Below, piece by piece: positions 28,923-38,564 of a stretch of 64,000 nucleotides of DNA. Origin of the DNA: Mycolicibacterium iranicum (GTDB taxonomy: Bacteria > Actinomycetota > Actinomycetes > Mycobacteriales > Mycobacteriaceae); the NCBI RefSeq assembly GCF_001650495.1, contig NZ_LWCS01000001.1:186001-250000 (forward strand), written 5' to 3'. Positions within the stretch are counted from its first letter, which is position 1, and every line of letters begins with the position of its first letter. The notes under the pieces are model-generated. The model searched no databases and had not been told where the DNA came from. It saw nothing but the letters and a program-made list of their open reading frames with translations. Made by a program: the position numbers and the translations under genes.

Positions 28923-30050
28923 CTAACCCACCATTCTTTCGCCGATCTGCTTCTGGCGCAGCGCAATCCGTGCTCGCCAATCTTCCGCCGAGATCATGTT
29001 CAATTCGTAGTACGGCAACGCGGCGCTCACCTTGTCGACGTCCACCAGTTCCACCGTCGGTCCGTCCGACGCCGTCATCTCGCGAGACACTCGCTGCCAC
29101 CGGAATTGCAGGAAGCCCTTGCGGTGCCCCAGGGTCTCCACCCAGTTGGTGACACCCGGGTTCTGGTCGGACACCACGATACGGATCTTGCCGTCCGGAT
29201 CTGCCTGAGCCTGCGTACCGTTCAGCGACGTTTGATGGTTGATGTAGTCAAGAGAGATGTACCAGAGGCTGCCGAGCTGGAATCCGAGATAGGGGGCGTC
29301 GGTGACGGGCAGCGTGATGACCAGCGCCTGATCTTCGGTGAGATCGAATTGGCCGGCCGACGAGTACTGCGTGGCGAGGCCGCCGGGGGTGAGCCTGGGC
29401 GACACCATCTGGTTGGGCGGGGTGTCGTTGTAGAACCACTGCGGGAACTGCAGCCACGTCTTCACGCGCTGCACGAGTTGCTTTCCGGCGACGGCGTAGC
29501 GCTTCTCGATGAGCTCCTTGGTCAGGGCCGGCGGCGCGGTGCCCGCGGTATCGGTACGGCAGATCGCAAACGAGCCGCGCTTGGCCGACCAGTCGTTGTA
29601 GACCTCGCGAATCACGAGCTGAGATGGCGTGGCCGGCGTGAACCGCCACTCGAACGTGCCGTCGTCGGCGATATCCAGCCTGCGATCGTCGAACGCCGTC
29701 TCGCTGTCGGGCACGACTTCGTCGGTGTACTCGCCGCCGAGGAGCTGAAAACTCACGTCGGTGGTGGTGCCGCGAGTGCCGGTCACGACATACTCGTGGC
29801 CGGCTTGCACTCGGGTACCGAAATACATCGTGTCCGGGTTGTCGAGCCCCATCTTGGTGAACGGCCCGGTACCGCTGTGCAGGAACGGGTGGTCGCGGTC
29901 GTAGTCGAATGCCACATGCGTGCACGCGGCGATGCAACCGGCCAGGTATTGGAGCCCCTCCAGCAGATCTGCTTCGGTTTCGATGAACGGAGCGGTGACG
30001 ACCAGATTCTCGGCCTCGGCGATGGCGTCGGCCAGCGGCTTCGCAAACAC
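28923..30050 (-). CDS. conserved protein of the KstR regulon (Rv3531c homologue)
   Basis: Protein of 375 residues homologous to Rv3531c; no characterised domain recognised. It is soluble, with beta-rich central blocks such as TGTRGTTTDVSFQLLGGEY and a Trp-rich C-terminal part. The frame is open to an ATG at 30098, but that ORF would run through the KstR palindrome, so I use the GTG at 30050, 11 bases after the box; this gives the length I recall for Rv3531c. First gene of the run with the SDR and sulfotransferase. Function unknown. Confidence 0.75.
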   Translation of the reverse strand: MFAKPLADAIAEAENLVVTAPFIETEADLLEGLQYLAGCIAACTHVAFDYDRDHPFLHSGTGPFTKMGLDNPDTMYFGTRVQAGHEYVVTGTRGTTTDVSFQLLGGEYTDEVVPDSETAFDDRRLDIADDGTFEWRFTPATPSQLVIREVYNDWSAKRGSFAICRTDTAGTAPPALTKELIEKRYAVAGKQLVQRVKTWLQFPQWFYNDTPPNQMVSPRLTPGGLATQYSSAGQFDLTEDQALVITLPVTDAPYLGFQLGSLWYISLDYINHQTSLNGTQAQADPDGKIRIVVSDQNPGVTNWVETLGHRKGFLQFRWQRVSREMTASDGPTVELVDVDKVSAALPYYELNMISAEDWRARIALRQKQIGERMVG

Positions 30051-30061
30051 AACATCGAAAT

Positions 30062-30075
30062 TAGAACGCGTTCTA
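30062..30075. promoter_or_regulatory. perfectly palindromic KstR box
   Basis: TAGAACGCGTTCTA is a perfect palindrome and the best KstR match in the window. It lies 11 bases upstream of the Rv3531c-like GTG and 64 bases upstream of the divergent IclR gene. Confidence 0.88.
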
Positions 30076-30139
30076 TCGAGAGTCAATATATCGACCATCC
30101 TGTTTCATATTTGGAACAACTCGGCGCTACATTGCAGGA

Positions 30140-31042
30140 ATGGTCTCACCGATCCAGCCCACACGCGCCTCGCCGCCGACCGACCGGGTGGTCCGGCTTC
30201 TCGATTTCCTGGCCAGCCGGCCAACCGAACGCTTCGGGGTGTCCGACCTCGCGCGCCGCATCGGCCTGAGCAAGCCGACCTGTCTTGGCATCGTCACGTC
30301 GCTCGCCGAGGCGGGCTATCTCGTCCGCGACCCGGCGGACAAGACCTATCGACTCGGGCCGTCGCTGATCACGTTAGGACACAAAGCTCAGGAATCGTTG
30401 CGCGTAAGCCCTGCCGCACGCGAACAACTGCGTCGGCTCTCGGCGCGGTACGACGCCACCGCGGCGCTGTCGGCGGTGGTCGACGACCGCATCACCCTGC
30501 TCGATCTGGTCGCGCCCGCCGGCGCAGACCCAGGGGTGGAGGTGGGACAGAGCTACCCGTTTGCCCCGCCTGTCGGCCTCATGTTCGTGCTGTGGGACGA
30601 CGAGGCGGAACGCAGTTGGCTTGAGATGCAACCGACTTTGCCGCTGCGAATGGACATGGAACGGCTGAGTCGGGTGACTGCGCGCTGTCGCGCCGACGGC
30701 TATCTTGTGGAACGGTTGACGCCGGGTGGCCGGCGGTTGTACTCGCTGATGGCCGGTATGCCCACCACCCTGCCCGGCGAATTGCGTGCCCTGCTGGGCG
30801 AGCTGGTATCAGATATCGGCGAACGCGTGTATCTGCGTGACGAAAATCCCAGCCGCAAACGTACCGACATCAGCGTCATCTCCGCTCCGGTGTTCGACCA
30901 CTATCGACGCCAGGTGATGGTTGCCTCGATGCATATCGGAAAAGCGTTGACAGACAATGAGATCACCGTTCGCGCACGTGCCGTCGTCGAAACGGCCGAC
31001 GCGGTCACCGCACACCTGGGCGGCGCGAAACCGGTCTTCTGA
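30140..31042 (+). CDS. IclR-family transcriptional regulator
   Basis: IclR-type regulator of 300 residues. The N-terminal winged helix reads VSDLARRIGLSKPTCLGIVTSL (near 34-55) followed by the wing ADKTYRLGPSL. The C-terminal effector domain is about residues 90-290. It is divergent from the Rv3531c-like gene and may share its promoter region, so it could respond to a steroid-derived acid. It has no counterpart that I recall at this place in M. tuberculosis. Target genes are not evident from the sequence. Confidence 0.86.
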   Translation: MVSPIQPTRASPPTDRVVRLLDFLASRPTERFGVSDLARRIGLSKPTCLGIVTSLAEAGYLVRDPADKTYRLGPSLITLGHKAQESLRVSPAAREQLRRLSARYDATAALSAVVDDRITLLDLVAPAGADPGVEVGQSYPFAPPVGLMFVLWDDEAERSWLEMQPTLPLRMDMERLSRVTARCRADGYLVERLTPGGRRLYSLMAGMPTTLPGELRALLGELVSDIGERVYLRDENPSRKRTDISVISAPVFDHYRRQVMVASMHIGKALTDNEITVRARAVVETADAVTAHLGGAKPVF

Positions 31043-31051
31043 TCATCGTCG

Positions 31052-33178
31052 TCACGAGGTGCTGGCCAGGGCGAACGGCAGCACCTGCTGCGCACCTGCG
31101 GCCCGCACCACCCGTGCAGCCATCGTCAGCGTCCAGCCGCTGTCCGCCATGTCGTCGACGAGCAGCACGGGGCCGCCGGCCGCCTGGATCACGGCGGGAT
31201 CAGGTGGGGCGAAAGACCCATCGAGCGCAGCGACCCGGTATGCCGAGTTCGCAGCCGTCACCGGCCGCCGATCCGGCGCGTACCGCAGCACGCCCAGGTC
31301 GGTGAGCCGACCCAGTTCCGCGAGTCTGCGTACCAGCGAGGTGATCAACGCTGGATGGCTGACCGAGTCCACCGCCATGACGCCTGTCGGTCGGGTCTCC
31401 CAATCCCACGAGGCGAGTACCTTCACCGCCGCCTGGACAACATCGTCGGACACGTCCGCATCGTCGGCGTCGAGCAGAGCGCGCAGTCGCGCTCCCCAAC
31501 CGAGATCGGTGAGCCGACCGATGACGCGTCCCGGCGCGGGACCGTCGGTGATCTTTCCACTGAGGTCGAGACCGAGCTTGCCGAGACCTGTCGGCCACTG
31601 CTTGCGCGGCGCCAGCGAGACACCCGGTCTCATCAGCCGATGCCGGGAATCCTCGGTCAACGCGGCATCGACGTCAGCGGAATACCGTGCACCCGAGCAG
31701 TTGTCGCACCTACCGCACCGTTCGTCATCACCCAGTTCAGGGTCGTCGAGTTGCCTGCGCAGGAATGCCATCCGACACGCGGTGGTGGACTGGTAGTCGA
31801 GCATGGCCTGTTGTTCACGCTTGCGGGCCTCATCCAGGGTGCGGTAGCGCGCCTCGTCGTATCCCCACGGCTGCCCGGTGCCGATCCAACCACCTTTGAC
31901 GCGGCGAACCGCCCCGTCGACATCGAGCACCTTCAGCACCATCTCCAGGCGTGACCGATTGAGGTCGACGAGCGGTTCCAGAGCGGCTGTCGATTGCGGC
32001 CGCCCGGCGTCCAATGCATGAATCACATTGCGCACCATGGATTCTGACGGGAACGCCACCGACGCGAAGTACCGCCAGACATCCTGGTCCTCGTGGCCAG
32101 GAAGAAGCACCACCTCGGCGCTGGGCGTCGAGCGGCCCGCGCGTCCGACTTGCTGGTAGTACGCGATCGGCGATGACGGCGCCCCGAGGTGGACGACGAA
32201 TCCGAGGTCGGGTTTGTCGAAGCCCATGCCCAGCGCGGAGGTGGCGATGAGTGCCTTGACCCGATTGGCGAGAAGATCGGCCTCCAACTGCTCACGTTCC
32301 GCCGCCTCGGTGGCGCCTGTGTAGGACGCGACCTTGTGCCCCTGCTCGGCCAGCAGCGCCGCCACATCGTTGGCCTGCGCCACCGTCAGTGTGTAGACGA
32401 TTCCAGAGCCTGGAAGCGAACCCAGATGCGCGACAAGCCATGCCGCTCGTTGGGCCGGGTTGCCCGCCTTCACCACGGACAGCCGCAGCGACTCACGGTC
32501 CAGCCCCCCGCGCAGTACCAACGTATCGCTTCTGCCGTCTTGCTCGTCGCGTCCGCAGTCCCCGACGCCCAGCTGCGCGGCGACGTCCGTGACGACCCGG
32601 TCGTTGGCGGTCGCCGTGGTGGCGAGCACCGGCACATCGGCGCCCAGGTCGGCGAGCAGGGTTCGGATACGCCGGTAGTCGGGCCGGAAGTCGTGTCCCC
32701 AGTCCGAGACGCAGTGCGCTTCGTCGACGACGACCATTCCCGCGTCGTGCGCTAGTGCGGGTAGGACTTCGTCGCGAAAGTCCGGATTGTTCAAGCGTTC
32801 CGGGCTGACGAGCAGCACGTCGAGCTCTTCGCGGCGCACCCGTTCGTGGATCTCCGCCCAGTCCGCGACGTTGCTCGAGTTGATGGTCGCCGCACGCACA
32901 CCGGCGCGGTCGGCGGCCGCGACCTGGTTTCGCATCAGGGCCAGCAGCGGCGACACGATGACCGTGGGCCCGTGCCCGGCGGCGCGCAGCAGCTTTGCCG
33001 AGATGAAGTAGACGGCCGACTTCCCCCACCCGGTGCGCTGCACGACGAGGGCTCGGCGCCGGTGCACGACGAGCGCCTCGATCGCCGTCCACTGGTCGTC
33101 GCGCAGGACCGCCTCGGGGCCCGCCAGTTGTTCGAGAATCTCCTGCGCGTCCGCTCTGGTCGCCACCATGGCCACCAT
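31052..33178 (-). CDS. rqlH: RecQ-like helicase with C-terminal phosphoribosyltransferase domain (RqlH type)
   Basis: Superfamily 2 helicase of 708 residues. Walker A variant RTGWGKSAVYF (near 40-50), DEAH box VVVDEAHCVSDWGHDFRPDYR (near 140), motif III ATTATA, and motif VI QQVGRAGR near 347. A tetracysteine segment, CRMAF...CGRCDNC (near 460-495), follows. The C-terminus ends in a PRPP-binding-like motif VLLVDDMADSGWT typical of phosphoribosyltransferase folds. This matches mycobacterial RqlH, a 3'-5' helicase without RQC/HRDC domains. Start at 33178; ATG 33169 is an alternative. Unrelated to the steroid genes around it. Confidence 0.88.
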   Translation of the reverse strand: MVAMVATRADAQEILEQLAGPEAVLRDDQWTAIEALVVHRRRALVVQRTGWGKSAVYFISAKLLRAAGHGPTVIVSPLLALMRNQVAAADRAGVRAATINSSNVADWAEIHERVRREELDVLLVSPERLNNPDFRDEVLPALAHDAGMVVVDEAHCVSDWGHDFRPDYRRIRTLLADLGADVPVLATTATANDRVVTDVAAQLGVGDCGRDEQDGRSDTLVLRGGLDRESLRLSVVKAGNPAQRAAWLVAHLGSLPGSGIVYTLTVAQANDVAALLAEQGHKVASYTGATEAAEREQLEADLLANRVKALIATSALGMGFDKPDLGFVVHLGAPSSPIAYYQQVGRAGRSTPSAEVVLLPGHEDQDVWRYFASVAFPSESMVRNVIHALDAGRPQSTAALEPLVDLNRSRLEMVLKVLDVDGAVRRVKGGWIGTGQPWGYDEARYRTLDEARKREQQAMLDYQSTTACRMAFLRRQLDDPELGDDERCGRCDNCSGARYSADVDAALTEDSRHRLMRPGVSLAPRKQWPTGLGKLGLDLSGKITDGPAPGRVIGRLTDLGWGARLRALLDADDADVSDDVVQAAVKVLASWDWETRPTGVMAVDSVSHPALITSLVRRLAELGRLTDLGVLRYAPDRRPVTAANSAYRVAALDGSFAPPDPAVIQAAGGPVLLVDDMADSGWTLTMAARVVRAAGAQQVLPFALASTS

Positions 33179-33212
33179 CGTGCCCGGCAGGTCTGACGCC
33201 GGCTCGTCAGCC

Positions 33213-33968
33213 CTAATGGACGACGAGCCAGATGGCGATGAAATGGCACACCGCAGCAGCGGCGGTGAAAGCGTGGAAGAACTCGTGGTGACCGAAGGTG
33301 GTGGGCCACGGATTGGGCCACTGCACTCCGTAGAGGATCGCGCCGATGTTGTACAGCACACCGCCGGCGATCAGCAGCGCGACGACGGTGATGCCGGCAC
33401 CGTCGAGTAGCGCGCCGGCGAACCAGATCGCCACGTAGCCGAGCAGCAGATACAGCGGCACCCCGACCCATCGCGGTGCCGAAGGCCAGCACATTTTCAG
33501 TGCCACACCGGCCGCTGCCCCCGCCCATACGATCGTCAGCAGTTCCGCCCCCAGCTGTGGAGGCATGGCCAGCACCGCCAGCGGGGTGTAGCACGCCGCG
33601 ATGAAGACGAAGATAGCCGAGTGGTCGAGGCGCATCATCCACTTCTCGGCCAGCGCGGATCCCCATTGGACGCGGTGGTAGGTGGCACTGACGGTGAACA
33701 TGGCGACCACTGCGAGCGCGTACACCGAGGCGGCCCACCAGGCGTGCGGAGAGCTCGCGAGCCGCGCGCCCTGGATCAGCGCGACTCCGGCGAAAACAGC
33801 GATGACGGCGAACACGAGGTGGATCCAGCCGCGGGCACGGGGTGTGCTGACAAGGTCGACTCCACAGCCGGAACCGGCGGGCGGGTCGCCGTCGATCAGG
33901 ATGTCTCCGATGTTCTCAGCGAGCCGTGCCTTGCCTACGGCTGGCCGCCACGGATCGCGGCGGCGCAC
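33213..33968 (-). CDS. hemolysin III/PAQR-type membrane protein
   Basis: Integral membrane protein of 251 residues with about seven TM helices, hemolysin III (YqfA/TrhA, PAQR) family. The metal-binding-type residues are visible: SATYHRVQW, DHSAIFVFIAACYTPL and the final HHEFFHAF...CHFIAIW. The first 50 or so residues are soluble and poorly conserved, so the true start may be downstream of the GTG at 33968. Members influence membrane fluidity or act as hydrolases; no lytic role is proven in general. Confidence 0.85.
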   Translation of the reverse strand: MRRRDPWRPAVGKARLAENIGDILIDGDPPAGSGCGVDLVSTPRARGWIHLVFAVIAVFAGVALIQGARLASSPHAWWAASVYALAVVAMFTVSATYHRVQWGSALAEKWMMRLDHSAIFVFIAACYTPLAVLAMPPQLGAELLTIVWAGAAAGVALKMCWPSAPRWVGVPLYLLLGYVAIWFAGALLDGAGITVVALLIAGGVLYNIGAILYGVQWPNPWPTTFGHHEFFHAFTAAAAVCHFIAIWLVVH

Positions 33969-34036
33969 CCGGAGCCTAGCCTGCTAGGGGACGGTAGGTC
34001 GGTAACCAAGCCAGGATCGGCCATCCACCGAACGAC

Positions 34037-35095
34037 CTAGGCCGGCGCTCCGGCCGCGTCTTGTTCGCGTTTGATTTCCAGGGCGATGTCGATGAGTTGG
34101 TCTTCCTGGCCGCCGATGAGTTTGCGTTGTCCGGCGCGGTGTAGCAGTTGGTGGGCGGGCACGCCGTAGCGTTCGGACTGGCGGATGGCGTGTTTGAGGA
34201 AGCTGGAGTACACCCCGGAGTAGCCCATGATCAGGGCGTTGCGGTCCAGCAGGCACTCGGCCGGCATCGCCGGGGCCACGACCTCTTCGGCGGCGTCGGC
34301 GATGTCGAAGAAGTCGATGCCGGTCTTGACGCCGATCTTGTCGAACACCCCGATCAACGCCTCGACCGGTGCGTTGCCCGCACCTGCGCCGAAGCGGCGG
34401 CACGACCCGTCGATCTGCTTGGCCCCGGCACGGACCGCCTCGATCGAGTTCGCGACGCCCAGACCGAGGTTCTCATGGCCGTGAAACCCCACCTGGGCGT
34501 CGTCGCCGAGTTCGGCGACCAACGCGCTCACCCGATCGGCCACCCCTTCGAGGACCAGCGCACCCGCGGAGTCCACGACATACACACACTGACAGCCGGC
34601 ATCGGCCATGATCCGGGCCTGCTTGGCCAGCTTCTCCGGGGAGATGGTGTGGCTCATCATCAAAAACCCGACGGTCTCCAGACCGAGCTCACGCGCGAGC
34701 CCGAAGTGCTGGATCGACACGTCGGCCTCGGTGCAGTGCGTGGCGATCCGGCAGATCGACCCACCGTTGTTCTGGGCTTCCTTGATGTCTTCCTTGGTTC
34801 CCACCCCCGGCAGCATCAGGAACGCGATCTTGGACTCTTTCGCGGTCTCGGCGGCGAGCTTGATCAGCTCCTGCTCGGGGGTCTTGGAGAACCCGTAGTT
34901 GAAGCTCGACCCGCCCAAACCGTCACCGTGGGTCACCTCGATGACCGGCACCCCCGCGGCATCCAGCGCCGCCACGATCGCACCCACCTCGTCGCGGGTG
35001 AACTGGTGACGCTTGTGATGACTCCCGTCGCGCAGCGAGGTGTCAGTCATCCGGATATCCCACATCGGATCGAAATAAATGCCGTCGGTGCTCAT
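34037..35095 (-). CDS. hsaF: 4-hydroxy-2-oxovalerate-type aldolase HsaF
   Basis: Class II, divalent-metal aldolase of 352 residues, homologue of Rv3534c (HsaF). It cleaves 4-hydroxy-2-oxohexanoate from steroid rings A/B into pyruvate and propionaldehyde. Visible: N-terminal [15 protein letters not shown] (near 17-31) with the catalytic Arg-Asp, and the metal HxH motif in [12 protein letters not shown] near 200. Its ATG overlaps the hsaG stop, which fits channelling of the aldehyde to HsaG in a complex. Last gene of hsaE-hsaG-hsaF. Confidence 0.95.
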   Translation of the reverse strand: MSTDGIYFDPMWDIRMTDTSLRDGSHHKRHQFTRDEVGAIVAALDAAGVPVIEVTHGDGLGGSSFNYGFSKTPEQELIKLAAETAKESKIAFLMLPGVGTKEDIKEAQNNGGSICRIATHCTEADVSIQHFGLARELGLETVGFLMMSHTISPEKLAKQARIMADAGCQCVYVVDSAGALVLEGVADRVSALVAELGDDAQVGFHGHENLGLGVANSIEAVRAGAKQIDGSCRRFGAGAGNAPVEALIGVFDKIGVKTGIDFFDIADAAEEVVAPAMPAECLLDRNALIMGYSGVYSSFLKHAIRQSERYGVPAHQLLHRAGQRKLIGGQEDQLIDIALEIKREQDAAGAPA

Positions 35096-36012
35096 GCGTG
35101 ACCTCCGGTGGTCGCGGCCAAAATCTCCTTGGCGACCTCTTCGCCCACCTTGGTGGCCGCCGCCGTCATGATGTCGAGGTTCCCAGCGTAGGGCGGCAGG
35201 TAATCGCCCGCACCCTCCACTTCCACGAACGTGGTGACCACGTGATGGCCCCCGTTGACCACCGAGGGCTCGTCGAACTGCGGCTCGTTGAGCAGCCGGT
35301 AGCCCGGCACATAGGCCTGCACCTCGGCGACGACATCTTTGATCGACGCCGTGATCGCGGCATGATCGGCGTCCTCGGGAATCGCGCAGAAGATGGTGTC
35401 ACGCATGATCATCGGCGGATCCGCCGGATTCAAAATGATGATCGCCTTCCCCCGCGCCGCACCACCGATGTCGCGCACACCGGCGCTGGTGGTCTTGGTG
35501 AACTCGTCGATATTGGCCCGCGTACCCGGGCCCGCCGACGCCGAGGACACCGACGCCACGATCTCGGCGTACGCCACATCCACCACGCGGCTCACCGCAT
35601 ACACCATCGGAATGGTCGCCTGTCCGCCGCAGGTGACCATGTTGACGTTGGGCGCATCCAGGTGTGCGCGCAGATTCGCCGGCGGGATCACCCCAGGCCC
35701 CACCGCCGCCGGCGTCAGATCGATCGCGCGGATACCCGCCTCGGCATACCGCGGCGCCGCATCGCGATGCACGTAGGCGCTGGTGGCCTCGAAGACCATG
35801 TCGGGCTTCTCATCGAGCCCCAGCAGCCAGTCAACACCCTCGTGCGACGTTTCCAGGCCCAGTGTGCGCGCCCGCGCCAAACCCTCACTGTCGGGGTCGA
35901 TCCCGATCATCCAGCGCGGCTCAAGCCAGTCCGAGCGCAACAACTTGTACAGCAGATCAGTGCTGATATTGCCCGACCCCACGATCGCGACAGATGCTTT
36001 TGTGCCAGCCAT
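35092..36012 (-). CDS. hsaG: acylating propionaldehyde dehydrogenase HsaG
   Basis: CoA-acylating aldehyde dehydrogenase of 306 residues, homologue of Rv3535c (HsaG), converting propionaldehyde from HsaF to propionyl-CoA with NAD. Rossmann motif [10 protein letters not shown] (8-17) and the catalytic cysteine C128 in [10 protein letters not shown]. The start is the ATG at 36012; the longer frame upstream runs back into hsaE. The 11-base gap to hsaE and four-base overlap with hsaF mark a single operon. Confidence 0.95.
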   Translation of the reverse strand: MAGTKASVAIVGSGNISTDLLYKLLRSDWLEPRWMIGIDPDSEGLARARTLGLETSHEGVDWLLGLDEKPDMVFEATSAYVHRDAAPRYAEAGIRAIDLTPAAVGPGVIPPANLRAHLDAPNVNMVTCGGQATIPMVYAVSRVVDVAYAEIVASVSSASAGPGTRANIDEFTKTTSAGVRDIGGAARGKAIIILNPADPPMIMRDTIFCAIPEDADHAAITASIKDVVAEVQAYVPGYRLLNEPQFDEPSVVNGGHHVVTTFVEVEGAGDYLPPYAGNLDIMTAAATKVGEEVAKEILAATTGGHA

Positions 36013-36023
36013 AAGTGCGGCTC

Positions 36024-36809
36024 CTATTCGAAATCCAGTCGTACTGAACCTAACCCGGAAAAGTCGGCAACGAAATGGCTTCCCGGGGGTGCATCTATCG
36101 CACGCGTACACGACCCCGGCAACACAATGTCACCCGCCCGCAGCCGCACCCCGAAGCCCTCCACCTTGCGGGCCAGCCACGCCACCGCAGTCACCGGATT
36201 ACCCAGCACCGCATCACTGCGCCCCTGCGCGACCACCTCACCGTTGTTGGTCAACACCGCATCAATATTTTTGATGTCAATGTCTTTGGGCGACACCCGC
36301 GCCTCACCCAGCACCCACCCCGCCGACGACGCATTATCAGCGATCGTGTCGCACAACTTGATCTGCCAATTCGTGATCCGGGTATCGATCAACTCGATCG
36401 CCGGCGCGAACGCCGCCGTCGCCGCCAACACATCATCCTCGGTGCACCCCGCACCCGGCAGATCATCAGAGAGGATGAAACCGACCTCCACCTCCACCCG
36501 CGGATACAAATAACGGCCCGACGGAACCGGCCGGTCCTCGAAGACCTGCATCTCCTCCAGCAGATGCCCGTAATCAGGCTCGTCGACGCCCATCATCTTC
36601 TGCATCGCCTCCGACGAGAGCCCCACCTTGTGCCCGATCACCCGAGCACCCCCGGCCACCCGCTGACCGATATTGATCAACTGGATCTCATACGCATCGA
36701 CCACATCGATATCGGGATGACCATCAGTCAAAGGCGCAATCGGCACACGACTACGCTCAGCCTCAGCCAAATCCGCGGCCAACTTCTCACGCACCTCAAC
36801 GGGCAACAT
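36024..36809 (-). CDS. hsaE: 2-hydroxyhexa-2,4-dienoate hydratase HsaE
   Basis: Metal-dependent dienoate hydratase of 261 residues, homologue of Rv3536c (HsaE), of the fumarylacetoacetate hydrolase-like MhpD family. It hydrates 2-hydroxyhexa-2,4-dienoate from HsaD to 4-hydroxy-2-oxohexanoate, the HsaF substrate. Family segments: [23 protein letters not shown] (near 58-80) and the acidic metal site [15 protein letters not shown] (near 105). First gene of the minus-strand unit, divergent from kstD across a KstR box. Confidence 0.94.
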   Translation of the reverse strand: MLPVEVREKLAADLAEAERSRVPIAPLTDGHPDIDVVDAYEIQLINIGQRVAGGARVIGHKVGLSSEAMQKMMGVDEPDYGHLLEEMQVFEDRPVPSGRYLYPRVEVEVGFILSDDLPGAGCTEDDVLAATAAFAPAIELIDTRITNWQIKLCDTIADNASSAGWVLGEARVSPKDIDIKNIDAVLTNNGEVVAQGRSDAVLGNPVTAVAWLARKVEGFGVRLRAGDIVLPGSCTRAIDAPPGSHFVADFSGLGSVRLDFE

Positions 36810-36865
36810 TTGTGAAGTCCCCTCGTTTCGTAGACCGGCACAGTTGTTAGTCGGCCGGGCAATTC

Positions 36866-36879
36866 TATAACGTGTTCTA
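36866..36879. promoter_or_regulatory. KstR box between hsaE and kstD
   Basis: TATAACGTGTTCTA fits the consensus. It ends one base before the kstD ATG at 36881 and is 57 bases from the hsaE start. A box this close to the ATG implies a leaderless or nearly leaderless kstD transcript, or one starting within the operator. Confidence 0.87.
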
Positions 36880-36880
36880 C

Positions 36881-38563
36881 ATGACGCAGCAGGAGTATGA
36901 CGTCGTCGTGGTGGGCAGCGGAGCTGCCGGTATGGTCGCCGCCCTCACCGCGGCCCACCAGGGCCTCTCGACAGTAGTCGTTGAGAAGGCGCCGCACTAT
37001 GGCGGTTCGACGGCTCGTTCCGGTGGCGGCGTGTGGATCCCGAACAACGAGGTGCTCCAGCGTGACGGCGTCAAAGACACTCCAGAGGCCGCGCGCACGT
37101 ACCTGCACGCGATCATCGGCGACGTCGTGCCCGCCGAGAAGATCGATACGTATCTGCAGCGTGGCCCGGAGATGCTGTCGTTCGTGTTGAAGCACTCGCC
37201 TTTGAAGCTGTGCTGGGTGCCCAACTACTCCGACTACTACCCGGAGACGCCGGGCGGCAAGCCCTCCGGTCGTTCCGTGGAGCCCAAGCCCTTCAACGCC
37301 CGCAAGCTCGGCCCCGACGAGAAGGGTCTTGAGCCGCCCTACGGCAAGGTGCCGCTGAACATGGTGGTGATGCAGCAGGACTACGTGCGCCTCAACCAGC
37401 TCAAGCGCCACCCGCGTGGGCTCCTGCGCAGCGTCAAAGTCGGCGTGCGGTCAGTGTGGGCGAACGCCACCCGCAAGAACTTGGTAGGCATGGGCCGTGC
37501 GCTGATTGCACCGTTGCGCATCGGCCTGCAGGAGGCCGGCGTCCCGGTCCTCCTGAACACCGCACTGACCGATCTCTACGTCGAGGACGGTGCGGTGAAG
37601 GGCATCTACGTGCTCGACACGACAGGCCCGGAAAGCGCTGAGCCACAGCTGATCCGGGCCCGCCGGGGTGTCATCCTCGGCAGCGGAGGTTTCGAGCACA
37701 ACGAGCAGATGCGGGTGAAGTACCAGCGCGCCCCCATCACGACAGAATGGACCGTCGGCGCGGTCGCCAACACCGGCGATGGCATCCTGGCCGCCGAAAA
37801 ACTCGGCGCCGCACTCGATGTCATGGAAGACGCATGGTGGGGCCCCACGGTCCCGCTGGTCGACGCCCCGTGGTTCGCGTTGTCCGAGCGCAACTCCCCC
37901 GGCTCGATCATCGTCAACATGGCCGGCAAGCGGTTCATGAACGAGTCCATGCCTTATGTGGAGGCATGCCATCACATGTACGGCGGCAAGTACGGCCAGG
38001 GCCCCGGGCCCGGGGAGAACATCCCCGCATGGCTGGTGTTCGACCAGCAGTACCGCGACCGCTATATCTTCGCGGGTTTGCAACCAGGACAACGCATTCC
38101 GAAGAAGTGGATGGAGTCCGGCGTCATCGTGAAGGCAGATACGCTGGACGAACTGGCCGAGAAGACAGGCCTTCCCGTCGACGAGTTCAGGGCGACGGTC
38201 GAACGGTTCAACGGTTTCGCCCGTTCCGGGGTTGACGAGGACTTCAAGCGCGGCGAAAGCGCGTACGACCGTTACTACGGCGATCCGACCAACAAGCCGA
38301 ACCCGAACCTGGGCGAGATCGCCACCGGGCCGTTCTATGCCGCCAAGATGGTCCCCGGTGACCTCGGCACCAAGGGCGGAATCGTCACCGACATCAAGGG
38401 CCGCGCACTGCGCGACGACGGCTCGATCATCGAAGGCCTCTATGCGGCGGGCAACGTGAGCGCCCCGGTGATGGGGCACACCTATCCGGGACCGGGCGGA
38501 ACCATCGGGCCCGCGATGACCTTCGGGTATCTGGCGGCGCTTCACCTGGCAGGGAAGGACTAG
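36881..38563 (+). CDS. kstD: 3-ketosteroid delta1-dehydrogenase KstD
   Basis: FAD enzyme of 560 residues, homologue of Rv3537 (KstD), introducing the C1-C2 double bond into 3-ketosteroids before or after KshA hydroxylation. N-terminal FAD motif VVVVGSGAAGMVAALTAA. The residues matching the known catalytic tyrosines are visible in NYSDYYPE (near 117), KRFMNESMPY (near 350) and HTYPGPGGTIG near 535. A GTG at 36872 extends the frame but lies inside the operator, so the ATG at 36881 is used. The MaoC gene follows one base after the stop. Confidence 0.95.
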   Translation: MTQQEYDVVVVGSGAAGMVAALTAAHQGLSTVVVEKAPHYGGSTARSGGGVWIPNNEVLQRDGVKDTPEAARTYLHAIIGDVVPAEKIDTYLQRGPEMLSFVLKHSPLKLCWVPNYSDYYPETPGGKPSGRSVEPKPFNARKLGPDEKGLEPPYGKVPLNMVVMQQDYVRLNQLKRHPRGLLRSVKVGVRSVWANATRKNLVGMGRALIAPLRIGLQEAGVPVLLNTALTDLYVEDGAVKGIYVLDTTGPESAEPQLIRARRGVILGSGGFEHNEQMRVKYQRAPITTEWTVGAVANTGDGILAAEKLGAALDVMEDAWWGPTVPLVDAPWFALSERNSPGSIIVNMAGKRFMNESMPYVEACHHMYGGKYGQGPGPGENIPAWLVFDQQYRDRYIFAGLQPGQRIPKKWMESGVIVKADTLDELAEKTGLPVDEFRATVERFNGFARSGVDEDFKRGESAYDRYYGDPTNKPNPNLGEIATGPFYAAKMVPGDLGTKGGIVTDIKGRALRDDGSIIEGLYAAGNVSAPVMGHTYPGPGGTIGPAMTFGYLAALHLAGKD

Positions 38564-38564
38564 C

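Noticed and set aside
30050..30098. ATG at 30098 as start of the Rv3531c homologue
   Set aside because: The ORF would translate through the KstR palindrome; the GTG at 30050 fits the known length.
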